From Thiobacillus sp. SCUT-2 (GTDB lineage Bacteria > Pseudomonadota > Gammaproteobacteria > Burkholderiales > Thiobacillaceae), in contig NZ_CP141769.1 of assembly GCF_035621355.1 (NCBI RefSeq), positions 2,914,001-2,978,000 of the forward strand: a DNA stretch of 64,000 nucleotides. Direction: 5' to 3'. Under the pieces are notes generated by a model. It was not told the DNA's origin and did no database searches. It saw nothing but the letters and a program-made list of their open reading frames with translations. Position 1 is the stretch's first letter, and each line of letters opens with the position of its first letter. The position numbers and the translations under genes are program-made. Shown one piece after another: positions 54,459 through 64,000 of the stretch.

Positions 54459-54544
54459 CACGGGGGCCGCTACTATCCACGTGTTAACTACCGGCAGCTG
54501 ATTTGAATGAGCCCCTTTGTGGTCTTCCCCGGAGAATTGAGTTT

Positions 54545-54910
54545 GCGGAGCAATCCCCGCCAACAGGGGTTGGCCGAGCTCCTCGGACATGAACAGGCCG
54601 CCTACTTCGAGTCTTTCAACGAGACGATCGATGCGGGCACTGTCACCGGCAAACTGGCGTTCCATCTGTTTAGCGCTCTTGCGGAGTTTGAACGCAACCT
54701 GATCAGCGAGCGCACCCGTGAAGGTTTGAATGTCGCCCGTCGGCGTGGGAATAAGGACGGGCACAAACCCGCCTTGATTCCAAGCTGTGAAGCAGGTTCT
54801 GAGATTGATGACGGATCGCTCCAGCCGGCCGGCGGATATCGCGGCGCAGCCCAAGGTCAGCCAATCAACTCTCTACAAGCTTGTTCGTAAGCAGCAAGGC
54901 CATCCCTGAC
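54545..54910 (+). pseudogene. Serine resolvase/invertase remnant
   Basis: The C-terminal half of a resolvase catalytic domain is readable: FNETIDAGTVTGKLAFHLFS, ALAEFERNLISERTREGLNV, ARRRG. A frameshift near 54790 moves the HTH (SRPADIAAQPKVSQSTLYKL) to another frame. The N-terminal part with the catalytic Ser is absent. It may once have resolved cointegrates or come from another transposon. Confidence 0.75.
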
Positions 54911-55080
54911 TGATGGCTTCGTTGGAACTAGTCGAATATGTGCCGCATCGGCACAGCGTTGCCGATAACGGCAAGGTGACGTGGGAGCGGGACCCGGACG
55001 GCCGGCCCGCTTGTTCAACTACAGGAAGGAGAGAGTTCGCCGGAGTATCTCCGGCAAATGCGAAATAAGTGAGAAAGCAC

Positions 55081-55118
55081 GATGCCCGGCTAGCCTCGCG
55101 AAAGGCTAGCCGGGCATC
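55081..55118. repeat. Perfect 15-bp inverted repeat upstream of tnsA
   Basis: GATGCCCGGCTAGCC / GGCTAGCCGGGCATC with an 8-nt loop. A T-tract is missing (TTGGGGG), so a simple terminator is doubtful; an operator, recombination site or RNA hairpin in the tnsABC leader are alternatives. Otherwise 54911-55324 holds only a doubtful 51-codon frame (54913-55068). Confidence 0.7.
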
Positions 55119-55324
55119 TTGGGGGTTGTGCGGGCAGGAAATCGGACTGCTTGTCCCCACTATTCCCATATCGGCCACGTCTGTCAAGTTTTGCTTGGCC
55201 GACCAAGGTCCCGCATTGCCTCCGCAATTGTCACCCGCGAGGGTGCGGCGAGTGCCTTTCTCACGCGTCGGCCATAAGGGCCGCTCTGTTAAAGAGTGGA
55301 GGTTAGACCCGCGGAGGGGGAGCA

Positions 55325-56305
55325 ATGCCTGAATTACGCCTCACCGAATCCCGGCTTAGGGAAATCCTGCGTCGGCAAGACCCACCCAAGTGGGGTGCCA
55401 ACTATGAACCAGCCATTCGTGCGACCCGGGAAGAAGCGCCTTCCCGAAGCAGACCTTCAAGGGTCTGGTGGGAGGCCATGCAACGTCCTGTACATGTCCT
55501 CTCCAATCCCGAGCTTTGGGTTCTGATGATCCTGCTCTATTGCCCCTGGTTATGGGAATTGCAGGAACAACGCATGCTCCCATTCCTGCCTTCTCCACAC
55601 CCGATGGCAAGCCATCGCCGCGCCATCGGCATGGCTCTTCCTGCCATGAGCGGTACTTTGGCGGTGGCGGACCGGCTCGGGTACTTGCCCTGTCATCCCT
55701 TCCTGACGATCCGCAAGAACAAAGGGCAGCCCGCGGAAGACGTCCCTGCTCCTTGGATTGGAGATTTCCTGGCATACCTCGAGGACGACGGGGGACCGTA
55801 TTGCGTGAACATCAACGTCAAAGCGACGCGCCAAGGCTTTTCCGAGCCGACGGTCAATGTTTCGCCGAAGACAAACATGAAGCGAGCGGAAAAGAAGGCG
55901 ATAGCTCGCCAGGAAGTCGAGCGTGTTCTCTATGACGAGGCGGGGATTCCAACTCACGAGGTCGCTGGGAACGAACTGAATGAAATCGTAGTCGCCAATC
56001 TCCAGCAAATCATTGTCTACCAGAGACGCAAGACGCCGTTCAGCAGTGCAGAGCGCCTTGAAATCATAGGCGAACTGCAGCAAGGCATGAAAGCCGGGAA
56101 GGCGGCTTTCGAAGTTCTCAAGGCCATGACAGGTTCAGATCAGCAGCGCTTCTACCATGCCAAGACTGTGATGTATCAGGCCATCTGGCAGCGACAGTTG
56201 CGGATCGACCTGTTTCAGCATTTTTTTATTGACTACGCATTGATTCCAGAAAGCCGCGACGTACTGGACGAATACGGCGCATGGTTTAGGAGACCGAAAT
56301 CATGA
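55325..56305 (+). CDS. tnsA: TnsA-like transposon end nuclease
   Basis: A 326-residue endonuclease. The TnsA N-terminal core is recognisable: RPVHVLSNPELWVLMILLYC (family start), LWELQEQRMLP with the candidate catalytic Glu78 or Glu81, and DFLAYLEDDG with Asp147. NINVKAT, with Lys166, corresponds to the QxK of TnsA. The C-terminal part is helical and should contact TnsC. In Tn7, TnsA cuts the 5' strands so that the element leaves by cut-and-paste rather than cointegrate formation. GGAGG and GGGAG precede the ATG; tnsB overlaps by ATGA. Confidence 0.82.
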   Translation: MPELRLTESRLREILRRQDPPKWGANYEPAIRATREEAPSRSRPSRVWWEAMQRPVHVLSNPELWVLMILLYCPWLWELQEQRMLPFLPSPHPMASHRRAIGMALPAMSGTLAVADRLGYLPCHPFLTIRKNKGQPAEDVPAPWIGDFLAYLEDDGGPYCVNINVKATRQGFSEPTVNVSPKTNMKRAEKKAIARQEVERVLYDEAGIPTHEVAGNELNEIVVANLQQIIVYQRRKTPFSSAERLEIIGELQQGMKAGKAAFEVLKAMTGSDQQRFYHAKTVMYQAIWQRQLRIDLFQHFFIDYALIPESRDVLDEYGAWFRRPKS

Positions 56306-58401
56306 GTGGTATCTCAATGGGGACCCAGCTCGTGGCACCTGAAGGATTTCGCAATCTCGAAAAAGGTGTGACCTATTTCTTCCTACGCAGTAGTAGTACC
56401 CGACAGCGCGTATTGCTAATCGAGTTTCGAGAGCGCGGGCCCAGGCAAGTCACCCACAAATCTCAGAAACGTCCGACCAAAAGCGTTACGCCGGAGCCGT
56501 TTCCGAAATTTGTCTTCGTGGACCGTGATTCATTTGAGCATGGCGTTGATCCCGACAACAGGAGAATCATCAAGGCGGAAAGGCAACGCACGCTGCCGCC
56601 ATGGCTCGAGGAGCTGGAGGGGATGAACCTCGCTCTGGTTGATTCCTACAGGAAGGAGCCGGTGCTCAAACATAGCGATCGTATCGACGAGAAACTCGCA
56701 GTCATATTGCCGCTCGTAAGTAACCTCAACGACATCCTTGATCACGACGACCCTGAGCGGTTGATCAATGAACATGCGCGAGGTTTCAAGAAAAATGAGA
56801 CGCGGGTTCGCTTATGGTTCTTGTGCTACATCTTGTTTGGTCGCAATCGATTCGCCCTGCATTACCCTATCCACAAGATTGGCCGCTGGGACAGGATGAG
56901 TAACCCTGGCTCGGCCAAGCGCGGCCATCCATCCAAGAAGGGTAAAGAATACGGTTACAACACTGATGCGGAAATGAAGGAATTGATCCTCGCCGGATAC
57001 CGGCGAGAGTGCGGCTTGGGCGTAACGATGGACCAAATCTACGTCCGATCCATGCTCCGAGACTTTGGCTGCAAGGCACGAGACGTTAACAATGGCCACC
57101 GCAAGTTCACGGAAATCTGGCACCCCGACGGGAAACCTTTTCCTCAGCGTGGGACATTCGAATACTACGTGGACAAGGAGTATGGCCAGAAGACGGTCTC
57201 TACGATACTGATCGGCAAAGTGCAAGCTCGCTCCGAGATCCTTCCGGAGAAGGGCGCTTTTACCGAGCACACAATGAACCTCATGCAACGCGTGGACGCC
57301 GATGCGTATGCCGTCGAGGAACTGGCACGCGGTCTCGTCGAAGGGCATCCTCTTCCCCCACTCTATGTCGTAACCAGGCGGGATTACCGCAGCGGGATCA
57401 AAAGCGGAATTGGGTTTTCCCAGGGAAGTGAGACATCCTCCGCCTATCGCACTGCCAAGTTCTGTGAAGCAATCCCAAAAGTGCGCTTTTGCAAACTGTT
57501 TGGAATCGCGATTACCCCCGATCAGTGGCCAAGCCAAGGGCTCTGCCCCAACGAAGCTGTGGACCGAGGAGCGGGCGCCACACCTGGAGCCCAAGGCCGG
57601 TATTTCGAGCTTGATCCTGTCATTGACGGCATGGCGCCAAGTCATTCCGGCCAAAGTAAGGCCGTTGTGGAATCCTCCCATCCCAAGAATCGGCACGACA
57701 AGGAAGCTCCCAGTTTTTTTCAATCAGAGCTCAGCACCGTCGAGCTGATACGCCGCGAGATTTTTGCGTTACTCAAGTTCAATGCATCGAGTAGCGTCCG
57801 CTCACGCATTCCACCCGACCTGGCTGCCAAGATTACGGGCAACAATCCGAATGCACTTTATGTGTTGCTGGATGAACGCGGCCGCAATGACGCGGAACAA
57901 ATTACGTTTGAACAGGCGGTAAGAAATTTTCTTGATCTACGGCCTGCCAAATTGACTGACGCCGGTGTCCTGCTTCATGGTCAGGTCTATAAATCCGCGG
58001 CTCTTACCCAATCCGGGGCCTGTGAGGCTGTAGCGGGAAGGAAAGATATGCCGATACAGGTTTATGTCTTCGAGGGCTGCACTCGCCACATCTGGTTTGA
58101 TTGGCACGGCCAACTGGTCGAGGTCGACCTGACATTCTCTGTTCCCGTTCCCAATGGGGTCCTGCATATGTCCTTGGCCGCCCTCGAAGAATTTGAAGCC
58201 TACCTGAATGAACTTGGCTATGAACATCGCGAAAATCGACTAGCCGTTGCCCTTGCGACATACGAGGCATTCAGGACCAATACCGGCAAAGATTGGGATG
58301 CTGGCAGCCGCAAGGCGGGTCGCGCGAAACGAGGCAGCCGGGCGGCCAAGCAGGAGGCTGCAGAGGCCAAGAACGCAACGCGTGGCCAGGAGGCTGCATG
58401 A
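56302..58401 (+). CDS. tnsB: TnsB-like DDE transposase
   Basis: A 699-residue transposase of the retroviral integrase superfamily. N-terminal HTH regions are followed by a DDE core: D332 (QRVDADAYAVEELARG), D421 (NEAVDRGAGA) and E457 (KAVVESSH), with exactly 35 residues between the last two (DD35E). The beta-barrel and C-terminal basic tail (RKAGRAKRGSRAAKQEAAEA) follow. It joins 3' ends and binds the AAAGTCCGTCGGA repeats. It overlaps both neighbours by ATGA. Confidence 0.9.
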   Translation: MSGISMGTQLVAPEGFRNLEKGVTYFFLRSSSTRQRVLLIEFRERGPRQVTHKSQKRPTKSVTPEPFPKFVFVDRDSFEHGVDPDNRRIIKAERQRTLPPWLEELEGMNLALVDSYRKEPVLKHSDRIDEKLAVILPLVSNLNDILDHDDPERLINEHARGFKKNETRVRLWFLCYILFGRNRFALHYPIHKIGRWDRMSNPGSAKRGHPSKKGKEYGYNTDAEMKELILAGYRRECGLGVTMDQIYVRSMLRDFGCKARDVNNGHRKFTEIWHPDGKPFPQRGTFEYYVDKEYGQKTVSTILIGKVQARSEILPEKGAFTEHTMNLMQRVDADAYAVEELARGLVEGHPLPPLYVVTRRDYRSGIKSGIGFSQGSETSSAYRTAKFCEAIPKVRFCKLFGIAITPDQWPSQGLCPNEAVDRGAGATPGAQGRYFELDPVIDGMAPSHSGQSKAVVESSHPKNRHDKEAPSFFQSELSTVELIRREIFALLKFNASSSVRSRIPPDLAAKITGNNPNALYVLLDERGRNDAEQITFEQAVRNFLDLRPAKLTDAGVLLHGQVYKSAALTQSGACEAVAGRKDMPIQVYVFEGCTRHIWFDWHGQLVEVDLTFSVPVPNGVLHMSLAALEEFEAYLNELGYEHRENRLAVALATYEAFRTNTGKDWDAGSRKAGRAKRGSRAAKQEAAEAKNATRGQEAA

Positions 58402-59777
58402 GCATGTCTAAGACCGCAAACCCATGGATTGAACCCTACAAGTTGGTGTTGTCCGACGAAGAAATCCGCCGTCGCACTGAAGTTCACGGGGAGCCCGTCG
58501 AGGATCTGGATTCTGACCTTATCGAAGTGGCCTGTAACCGCCTAAACAAAGCCCTGAAAGCGGTGTTCATCGCCACAGCCCAATCTCGCGCGATCATCCG
58601 CAGTGAACTCGAGCGTGCTATCGCATATGGCCTCGTCGCCTATCCCAATCGAATAGCCACCTTGCAACGGATCTACTCTCCGCCAGAGGAGCGGGAATCA
58701 GAGTTCCCCGTCGTGATCACCGGCCCCAGCGGGACGGGAAAAACAGAACTGGAAAAAGCGATCAGACGATTGCTAATGGGAAGGCGCCACATCGATCTGG
58801 GCGAAGCGCATGGGCCCTTCCCTCAGGACGCTTACCGTAGTCTACGGGTCAAGGGAATGCAGTCGGTGCTCGAATTCATGAAGCCCCTGGCAAAACCGGA
58901 AATTGCTCTGGGCGAAGCCAAGGCGCGCGTAAGCGACATGCCAAACGAATGTGCCGCCTGGTTGTATAGGACTGGAACCTGCCTGCTAGGCGTTGATGAG
59001 CTTCAGTTCTTGACGCAATCCGATAATGCCTCAACGCATATATCGAAGGTTCTCATGGCGTGCATGGAAATTGGTATTCCATGGCACTACGTGTGTAACT
59101 ACAGCCTAGGCTGGCGCCTTATGAAACGACCGCACGAGATTACTCAGCGATTGCAGGCCAATATCTCGATTCTGGTTCCGGATCCCCCAGCATCCGAAGA
59201 CTGGATCGCAATCCTCAAGCAGTACCAGAAAATAGCAAAAGCCTATTTCGAATTTGAACTCACCAGCCACGCTCTTGAACTTTGGAATCTTTCAGCTGGC
59301 CTTAAGCGCGAACTCGTCAAACTTTTGGTTCTTGCCTACCGTCTGTCTCGCCATCGACAAGTCGGGAAAGTCAGCTGGAAGGATATACAGGATGCCTATA
59401 CATCCGCGTCCTTTTCAAAGTCGCGAAAAGACATCGAACTGTTGATTCGGTACGCAGCCCAAGGAGGTGAACTCAGGGATGATCTGAGGTGCCCCTTTAC
59501 GGGGGGTTCGATAACCCAAGCAATTGAGGCTTACGAAAACAACTTGAGAAATGCGCGCAACGTTATAGTCGCTAGAGCCACTCTAGATGCCTCCTTGACA
59601 GAAGGGGAGCGCAAGGCTGCCGACAACATCCAGAAAAAATTGCGTGACGAAACGCCTCCCAAGCGAGCACACGTCGTGAAACTACCCGTGAAGCCCAAAC
59701 GCACGCTTCAGTCACTGCAGAGTGCAGGCAGGAAGTTCAAGACTGGGGACAAGCCACCGGAAACTCAGGACGCTTGA
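58398..59777 (+). CDS. tnsC: TnsC-like AAA+ transposition regulator
   Basis: A 459-residue ATPase. Walker A is GPSGTGKT (residues 109-116) and Walker B is CLLGVDELQ (195-203). Sensor 1 lies near WHYVCNYSLGWRL and an arginine-rich helix near HEITQRLQANISILV. TnsC polymerises on target DNA and links the target selector to TnsAB. A strong AGGAGG lies 4-9 nt before the ATG; the start overlaps the tnsB stop. Confidence 0.9.
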   Translation: MSMSKTANPWIEPYKLVLSDEEIRRRTEVHGEPVEDLDSDLIEVACNRLNKALKAVFIATAQSRAIIRSELERAIAYGLVAYPNRIATLQRIYSPPEERESEFPVVITGPSGTGKTELEKAIRRLLMGRRHIDLGEAHGPFPQDAYRSLRVKGMQSVLEFMKPLAKPEIALGEAKARVSDMPNECAAWLYRTGTCLLGVDELQFLTQSDNASTHISKVLMACMEIGIPWHYVCNYSLGWRLMKRPHEITQRLQANISILVPDPPASEDWIAILKQYQKIAKAYFEFELTSHALELWNLSAGLKRELVKLLVLAYRLSRHRQVGKVSWKDIQDAYTSASFSKSRKDIELLIRYAAQGGELRDDLRCPFTGGSITQAIEAYENNLRNARNVIVARATLDASLTEGERKAADNIQKKLRDETPPKRAHVVKLPVKPKRTLQSLQSAGRKFKTGDKPPETQDA

Positions 59778-60315
59778 TGGGCTGCCCATGCTAGAGACCA
59801 AGACCGGCAGCGCGTCGGACCCACATACGAAAATCTCATCAATAGTAGTTCTCATAGTCAATCGTATAGATGGAGGGAACTGGCTCCGCAAGCCGGTCGC
59901 TCAGTCAGCTGGAGCAGTCAATGCACCTGGTAGTAGGTTCAGGCGACGCTGCGTTACAGATCCCCAAAGACTTCGTCAGCTAGCGCCGAGGAGCGCTGCA
60001 CGATACAGCTCGATTAACGCTGCTGCTTCCCTGCTCATTAGCCGGCGCCTTCGGGAGACGTGGGAGCGGAGCTTGGAGCGGCTGGACGAAGCGAATGAAG
60101 CTATCGAAACCAGCATTCGTGGCTGGATTCGCAGGAGAATGGGGGCAAGACGAGAATACGCCTCAATATAAACAAACGGAGCCGCTGGTAAATAGGCAAG
60201 ACTTCCGTCATGCCTAATTCCGTCGCGCAGTTGCTCATTTTCTATGGCGGCCTTGCCATCTTCGTGACGGGCGCGCGTGCTCAGCCACGACGCCCTCAAA
60301 ACTAGAAATAGAAAT
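59778..60315. other. Gap with remnant of a DUF2442 gene 5' end
   Basis: At 60210-60305 a 31-codon frame begins MPNSVAQLLIFYGGLAIF, nearly the same as the membrane anchor of the DUF2442 protein encoded at 49423-49839 (VLQLLIFYGGLAIFAVAGL). The similarity ends after about 55 nt. A longer plus-strand frame (59722-60171) and an antisense one lack recognisable features. The rest appears to be non-coding or decayed. Confidence 0.6.
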
Positions 60316-61272
60316 ATGGAAATAGTTGAGAGTAATTTGCCCGCGATGATTTTTACCAAGCCGCAAGACGATGAGCTTGCTGAGGGCTATTGGGGCCGAA
60401 TTAAACTTCTGAATGTATCTGCATCGAATCGCTCCCTTGGCGCGATGCTTACGAAATACCTCGGTCTTGAAGACCCAGGTATAAGCAAGCTGGAGGTGCT
60501 GGCTCGCTTTGCACGGCAACCTGTCGCCGAGTTTGTTCGACAACATTCTCTAATCCCGTATCTTCGAGCGGTCTCATTTCGTTGGACTGAGAATGAACAC
60601 GGTAGTCCCGCTAATCGCCACTACCTACGACAAAATGCCTTTAGGAGACTCTTACCGTCGCTTCGATTTTGCCCAGCGTGTGCTTCCGTAGAAATAGCAA
60701 AGGGTTGGTCATATTGGAAAAGAAAGCACCAGCTACCCGGGTATGATTGGTGCAGCCTTCACCGAGCCCCCCTCATCTACAGCCTTGATCCACGCGGAGG
60801 TGATGCTCTGCCAACACCTGACGCTGGGAATACGTCTCACATCACCGATCACGAACAAGCGCTCATAGATCACCCCGTCATTCAACGTTACATGCGGATC
60901 TGTGAGGGCTTTCTGTCTATGCACGCCCCGTTAAACACGATTTTCTCGTCTCGCATGTTGACGTCCCGTATGAGCGAGCTTGGTCTATCGACCAACGCAC
61001 GAGCGGGCAACGGTGGAATATTGAGTGATTTTATTTTCGACTCTGTACCGACAAACTGGCTAGGCCGGGTTATACCAAACATCCAAAGGAAATTTCCTAA
61101 ACGTCACTTCTCACTGCTAGATAATATCCAGTTTTCCACTGCATCGCCTGTCGCTCATGCAGTAGCTATGGCAACGCTTTTCCCGTCAGCTAATGAAGCG
61201 TTAACGAGATGGCAGGCCTGCATCGATGAATTCGAATGCGATGCGAAAAGAAGACCTGCAGACGAGCCATGA
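60316..61272 (+). CDS. tniQ: Short TniQ-family protein
   Basis: A 318-residue protein with the TniQ zinc-finger pattern C119xxC122...C146xxH149 (FCPACASVEIAKGWSYWKRK and YDWCSLHRAPL) and flanking helices. The early DELAEGYWGRIKLLN resembles the (P/L)xE(S/G) TniQ start. It is about half the size of TnsD and lacks its DNA-binding extension. TniQ proteins of this size serve other target pathways (for example in Tn5053 or CRISPR-linked elements). The coding sequence is less GC-rich than tnsD and the host genes, implying separate origin. Confidence 0.82.
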   Translation: MEIVESNLPAMIFTKPQDDELAEGYWGRIKLLNVSASNRSLGAMLTKYLGLEDPGISKLEVLARFARQPVAEFVRQHSLIPYLRAVSFRWTENEHGSPANRHYLRQNAFRRLLPSLRFCPACASVEIAKGWSYWKRKHQLPGYDWCSLHRAPLIYSLDPRGGDALPTPDAGNTSHITDHEQALIDHPVIQRYMRICEGFLSMHAPLNTIFSSRMLTSRMSELGLSTNARAGNGGILSDFIFDSVPTNWLGRVIPNIQRKFPKRHFSLLDNIQFSTASPVAHAVAMATLFPSANEALTRWQACIDEFECDAKRRPADEP

Positions 61273-61355
61273 TGTAAGCCACCTTGCTTCTCCTGATCAG
61301 CAAGGCGCCTGACTCCCCGATTTACCGACTTCACTAGTGCGATATATGTGATCAC

Positions 61356-61400
61356 CCGACGGACTTTATTTTTTCCGACGGACTTTATTTGTTTTGTTCA
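61356..61400 (-). repeat. Right transposon end with two packed TnsB-type sites
   Basis: TCCGACGGACTTT at 61374-61386 and CCGACGGACTTT at 61356-61367, 19 nt apart, are inverted relative to the left-end copies. The terminus TTTGTTTTGTTCA ends at 61400. Close packing resembles the right end of Tn7. Confidence 0.88.
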
Positions 61401-61423
61401 CGGGCCATTGGAGATGCCGCGCC

Positions 61424-63253
<1,830 letters not shown>

Positions 63254-63255
63254 GC

Positions 63256-64000
63256 CTAGGCTTCCTTCTTCTGTTTGACCGGCCGCTTCCAGCCGTTGAT
63301 CGTGAGCTGCTTCGCGCGCGACAGGGTCAGCTCGCCGGCCGGCGCGTCGCGGGTCAGCGTGGTGCCGGCGCCGAGCGTCGCGCCCCGGCCCACGGTGACC
63401 GGCGCGACCAGCTGGGTGTCCGAGCCGACGAACACCTCGTCCTCGATGACCGTGCGGTGCTTGTTCGCGCCGTCGTAGTTGCAGGTGATGGTGCCGGCGC
63501 CGATGTTGACGCGCTTGCCCATGGTCGTGTCGCCGACGTAGGAGAGGTGGTTGATCTTGGAGCCATCGTCGATCTGGCTGTTCTTGATCTCGACGAAGTT
63601 GCCGACGTGGACGTCGCGCGCCAGCCGGGTCCCGGGACGGATGCGCGAGAACGGCCCGAGGCGCCCCGCCTCGCCGATCTCGGCGTCGTCGATCAGCGTG
63701 AAGGCGTCGATGCGCGTGCCCGCCGCGACCTTGACGTTGCGCAGGACGCAGTGGGCACCCACTGACACGCCGTCGCCAAGTTCCACCTGCCCCTCAAAGA
63801 CGCAGTTGACGTCGATCGCGACGTCACGCCCGCACGTCAGCGTCCCGCGGACGTCGAGGCGTGCCGGGTCCATCAGGGTCACGCCGGCATCGAGCAGGGC
63901 TCGTGCGATCTCAGCCTGGTGAATGCGCTCGAGTTCCGCGAGCTGGGCCTTGCTGTTCACGCCCAGCACCTCCCATTCATGCGCCGGCTGGTGCGCCTCG
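63256..64000 (-). CDS. glmU: Bifunctional GlmU (UDP-GlcNAc pyrophosphorylase), C-terminal part
   Basis: About 248 codons are visible; the start is beyond the right edge. It covers the linker ([20 protein letters not shown]) and the left-handed beta-helix acetyltransferase with hexapeptide repeats. Conserved parts are [40 protein letters not shown] and [11 protein letters not shown]. The N-terminal uridylyltransferase is not in view. The glmU-glmS order is common in betaproteobacteria. Confidence 0.95.
   Translation of the reverse strand, partial: EAHQPAHEWEVLGVNSKAQLAELERIHQAEIARALLDAGVTLMDPARLDVRGTLTCGRDVAIDVNCVFEGQVELGDGVSVGAHCVLRNVKVAAGTRIDAFTLIDDAEIGEAGRLGPFSRIRPGTRLARDVHVGNFVEIKNSQIDDGSKINHLSYVGDTTMGKRVNIGAGTITCNYDGANKHRTVIEDEVFVGSDTQLVAPVTVGRGATLGAGTTLTRDAPAGELTLSRAKQLTINGWKRPVKQKKEA

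Larger units (their letters stand above)
34445..61400. mobile_element. Tn7-like transposon inserted at attTn7, about 27 kb
   Basis: Both ends carry matching inverted termini. Left 34445-34471 and the complement of right 61374-61400 share TGAxCxAAAC, then AAATAAAGTCCGTCGGA, with two or three differences. Extra copies of AAAGTCCGTCGGA follow inward at both ends, as TnsB sites do. Inside are tnsA, tnsB (DD35E), tnsC, a short tniQ and a tnsD. The right end lies 23 nt from the glmS stop codon, the Tn7 target. CGGG directly abuts both ends (34441-34444, 61401-61404); the five-base flanks are GCGGG and CGGGC, so the usual 5-bp duplication is not exact. Cargo: regulators, a c-di-GMP enzyme, kdp remnants, chromate resistance and toxin-antitoxin-like genes. 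Confidence 0.9.

Noticed and set aside
54913..55068. 51-codon frame between the resolvase remnant and the hairpin
   Set aside because: No ribosome site, no recognised family and no coupling to a neighbour; kept only as a note in the hairpin entry.
59722..60171. 149-codon frame overlapping the tnsC end
   Set aside because: It begins inside tnsC in another frame and shows no domain; the antisense frame 59976-60359 is equally unconvincing.
34445..61400. Possible CRISPR array or cas genes inside the Tn7-like element
   Set aside because: No evenly spaced 24-37-bp repeats and no Cas-like protein were seen in any part; the only short repeats are the terminal TnsB-type sites.

Overview
The window is high-GC chromosomal DNA of a betaproteobacterium. 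The protein sequences of lgt, gltBD, hemE, priA, argS, dsbA, glmS and glmU, and the kinase/lipoprotein/sigma-54 regulator trio, suggest a Thiobacillus-like or other Nitrosomonadales host. The genus is an inference. There are two very different parts: an ordered host backbone (1-34444 and 61401-64000) and a 27-kb Tn7-like transposon (34445-61400) inserted in the chromosomal attTn7 site immediately downstream of glmS.

Backbone, left to right. A branched-chain amino-acid binding lipoprotein (cut by the window edge), a small cytochrome c, a DUF2189 membrane protein and a DUF255/thioredoxin-fold protein lie on the minus strand. An ankyrin protein and a ParA-type ATPase follow. Next is an unusual single reading frame that joins dihydroxy-acid dehydratase (IlvD) to a hexose-6-phosphate mutarotase domain. 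Then come lgt, a VanZ-like gene and tRNA-Ala(CGC), an Ala/Lys-rich secreted protein, an EEP-family phosphatase/nuclease and gltBD. At 17.9-22.2 kb lies a three-gene GlrK-YfhG-GlrR (QseE-QseG-QseF) type operon. It is followed directly by two small envelope genes, each with a sigma-54 promoter and TGTC-N10-GACA activator boxes, so the regulator and its likely targets sit side by side. After that come a FadL-type porin, small periplasmic proteins, hemE, a Tim44-domain protein, priA, argS, a SPOR protein, dsbA, a short-chain dehydrogenase and a NarL-type response regulator closed by a strong terminator.

Transposon (34445-61400). The ends are inverted 27-bp termini beginning TGA, each followed by further copies of AAAGTCCGTCGGA (three spaced copies on the left, two packed copies on the right). 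The right end stops 23 bp from the glmS stop codon, as expected for Tn7. The transposition genes tnsA-tnsB-tnsC are translationally coupled and run toward glmS, followed by a short TniQ. A second, longer TniQ-family protein (TnsD-like) lies 5 kb away on the other strand, behind two unrecognised overlapping small genes. No cas genes or CRISPR array were seen. Cargo: a duplicated pair of HTH regulators in inverted orientation, a truncated MmeI-like restriction-modification gene, Xre regulators, a PAS-GGDEF-EAL protein, a decayed kdp potassium-uptake locus (kdpB tail, kdpC, internally deleted kdpD, kdpE), a chromate-resistance operon (chrB-chrA-SOD-rhodanese-chrB C-terminal domain) with a divergent His-rich EamA transporter, a TonB-like protein, toxin-antitoxin-like small genes, and fragments of a RepB/ParB partition protein and a serine resolvase.

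Distal to the transposon the backbone resumes with glmS and glmU on the minus strand. The pre-insertion layout was therefore response regulator -> terminator, converging on <- glmS <- glmU. Functions rest on sequence motifs and remembered family features; no database search was run.
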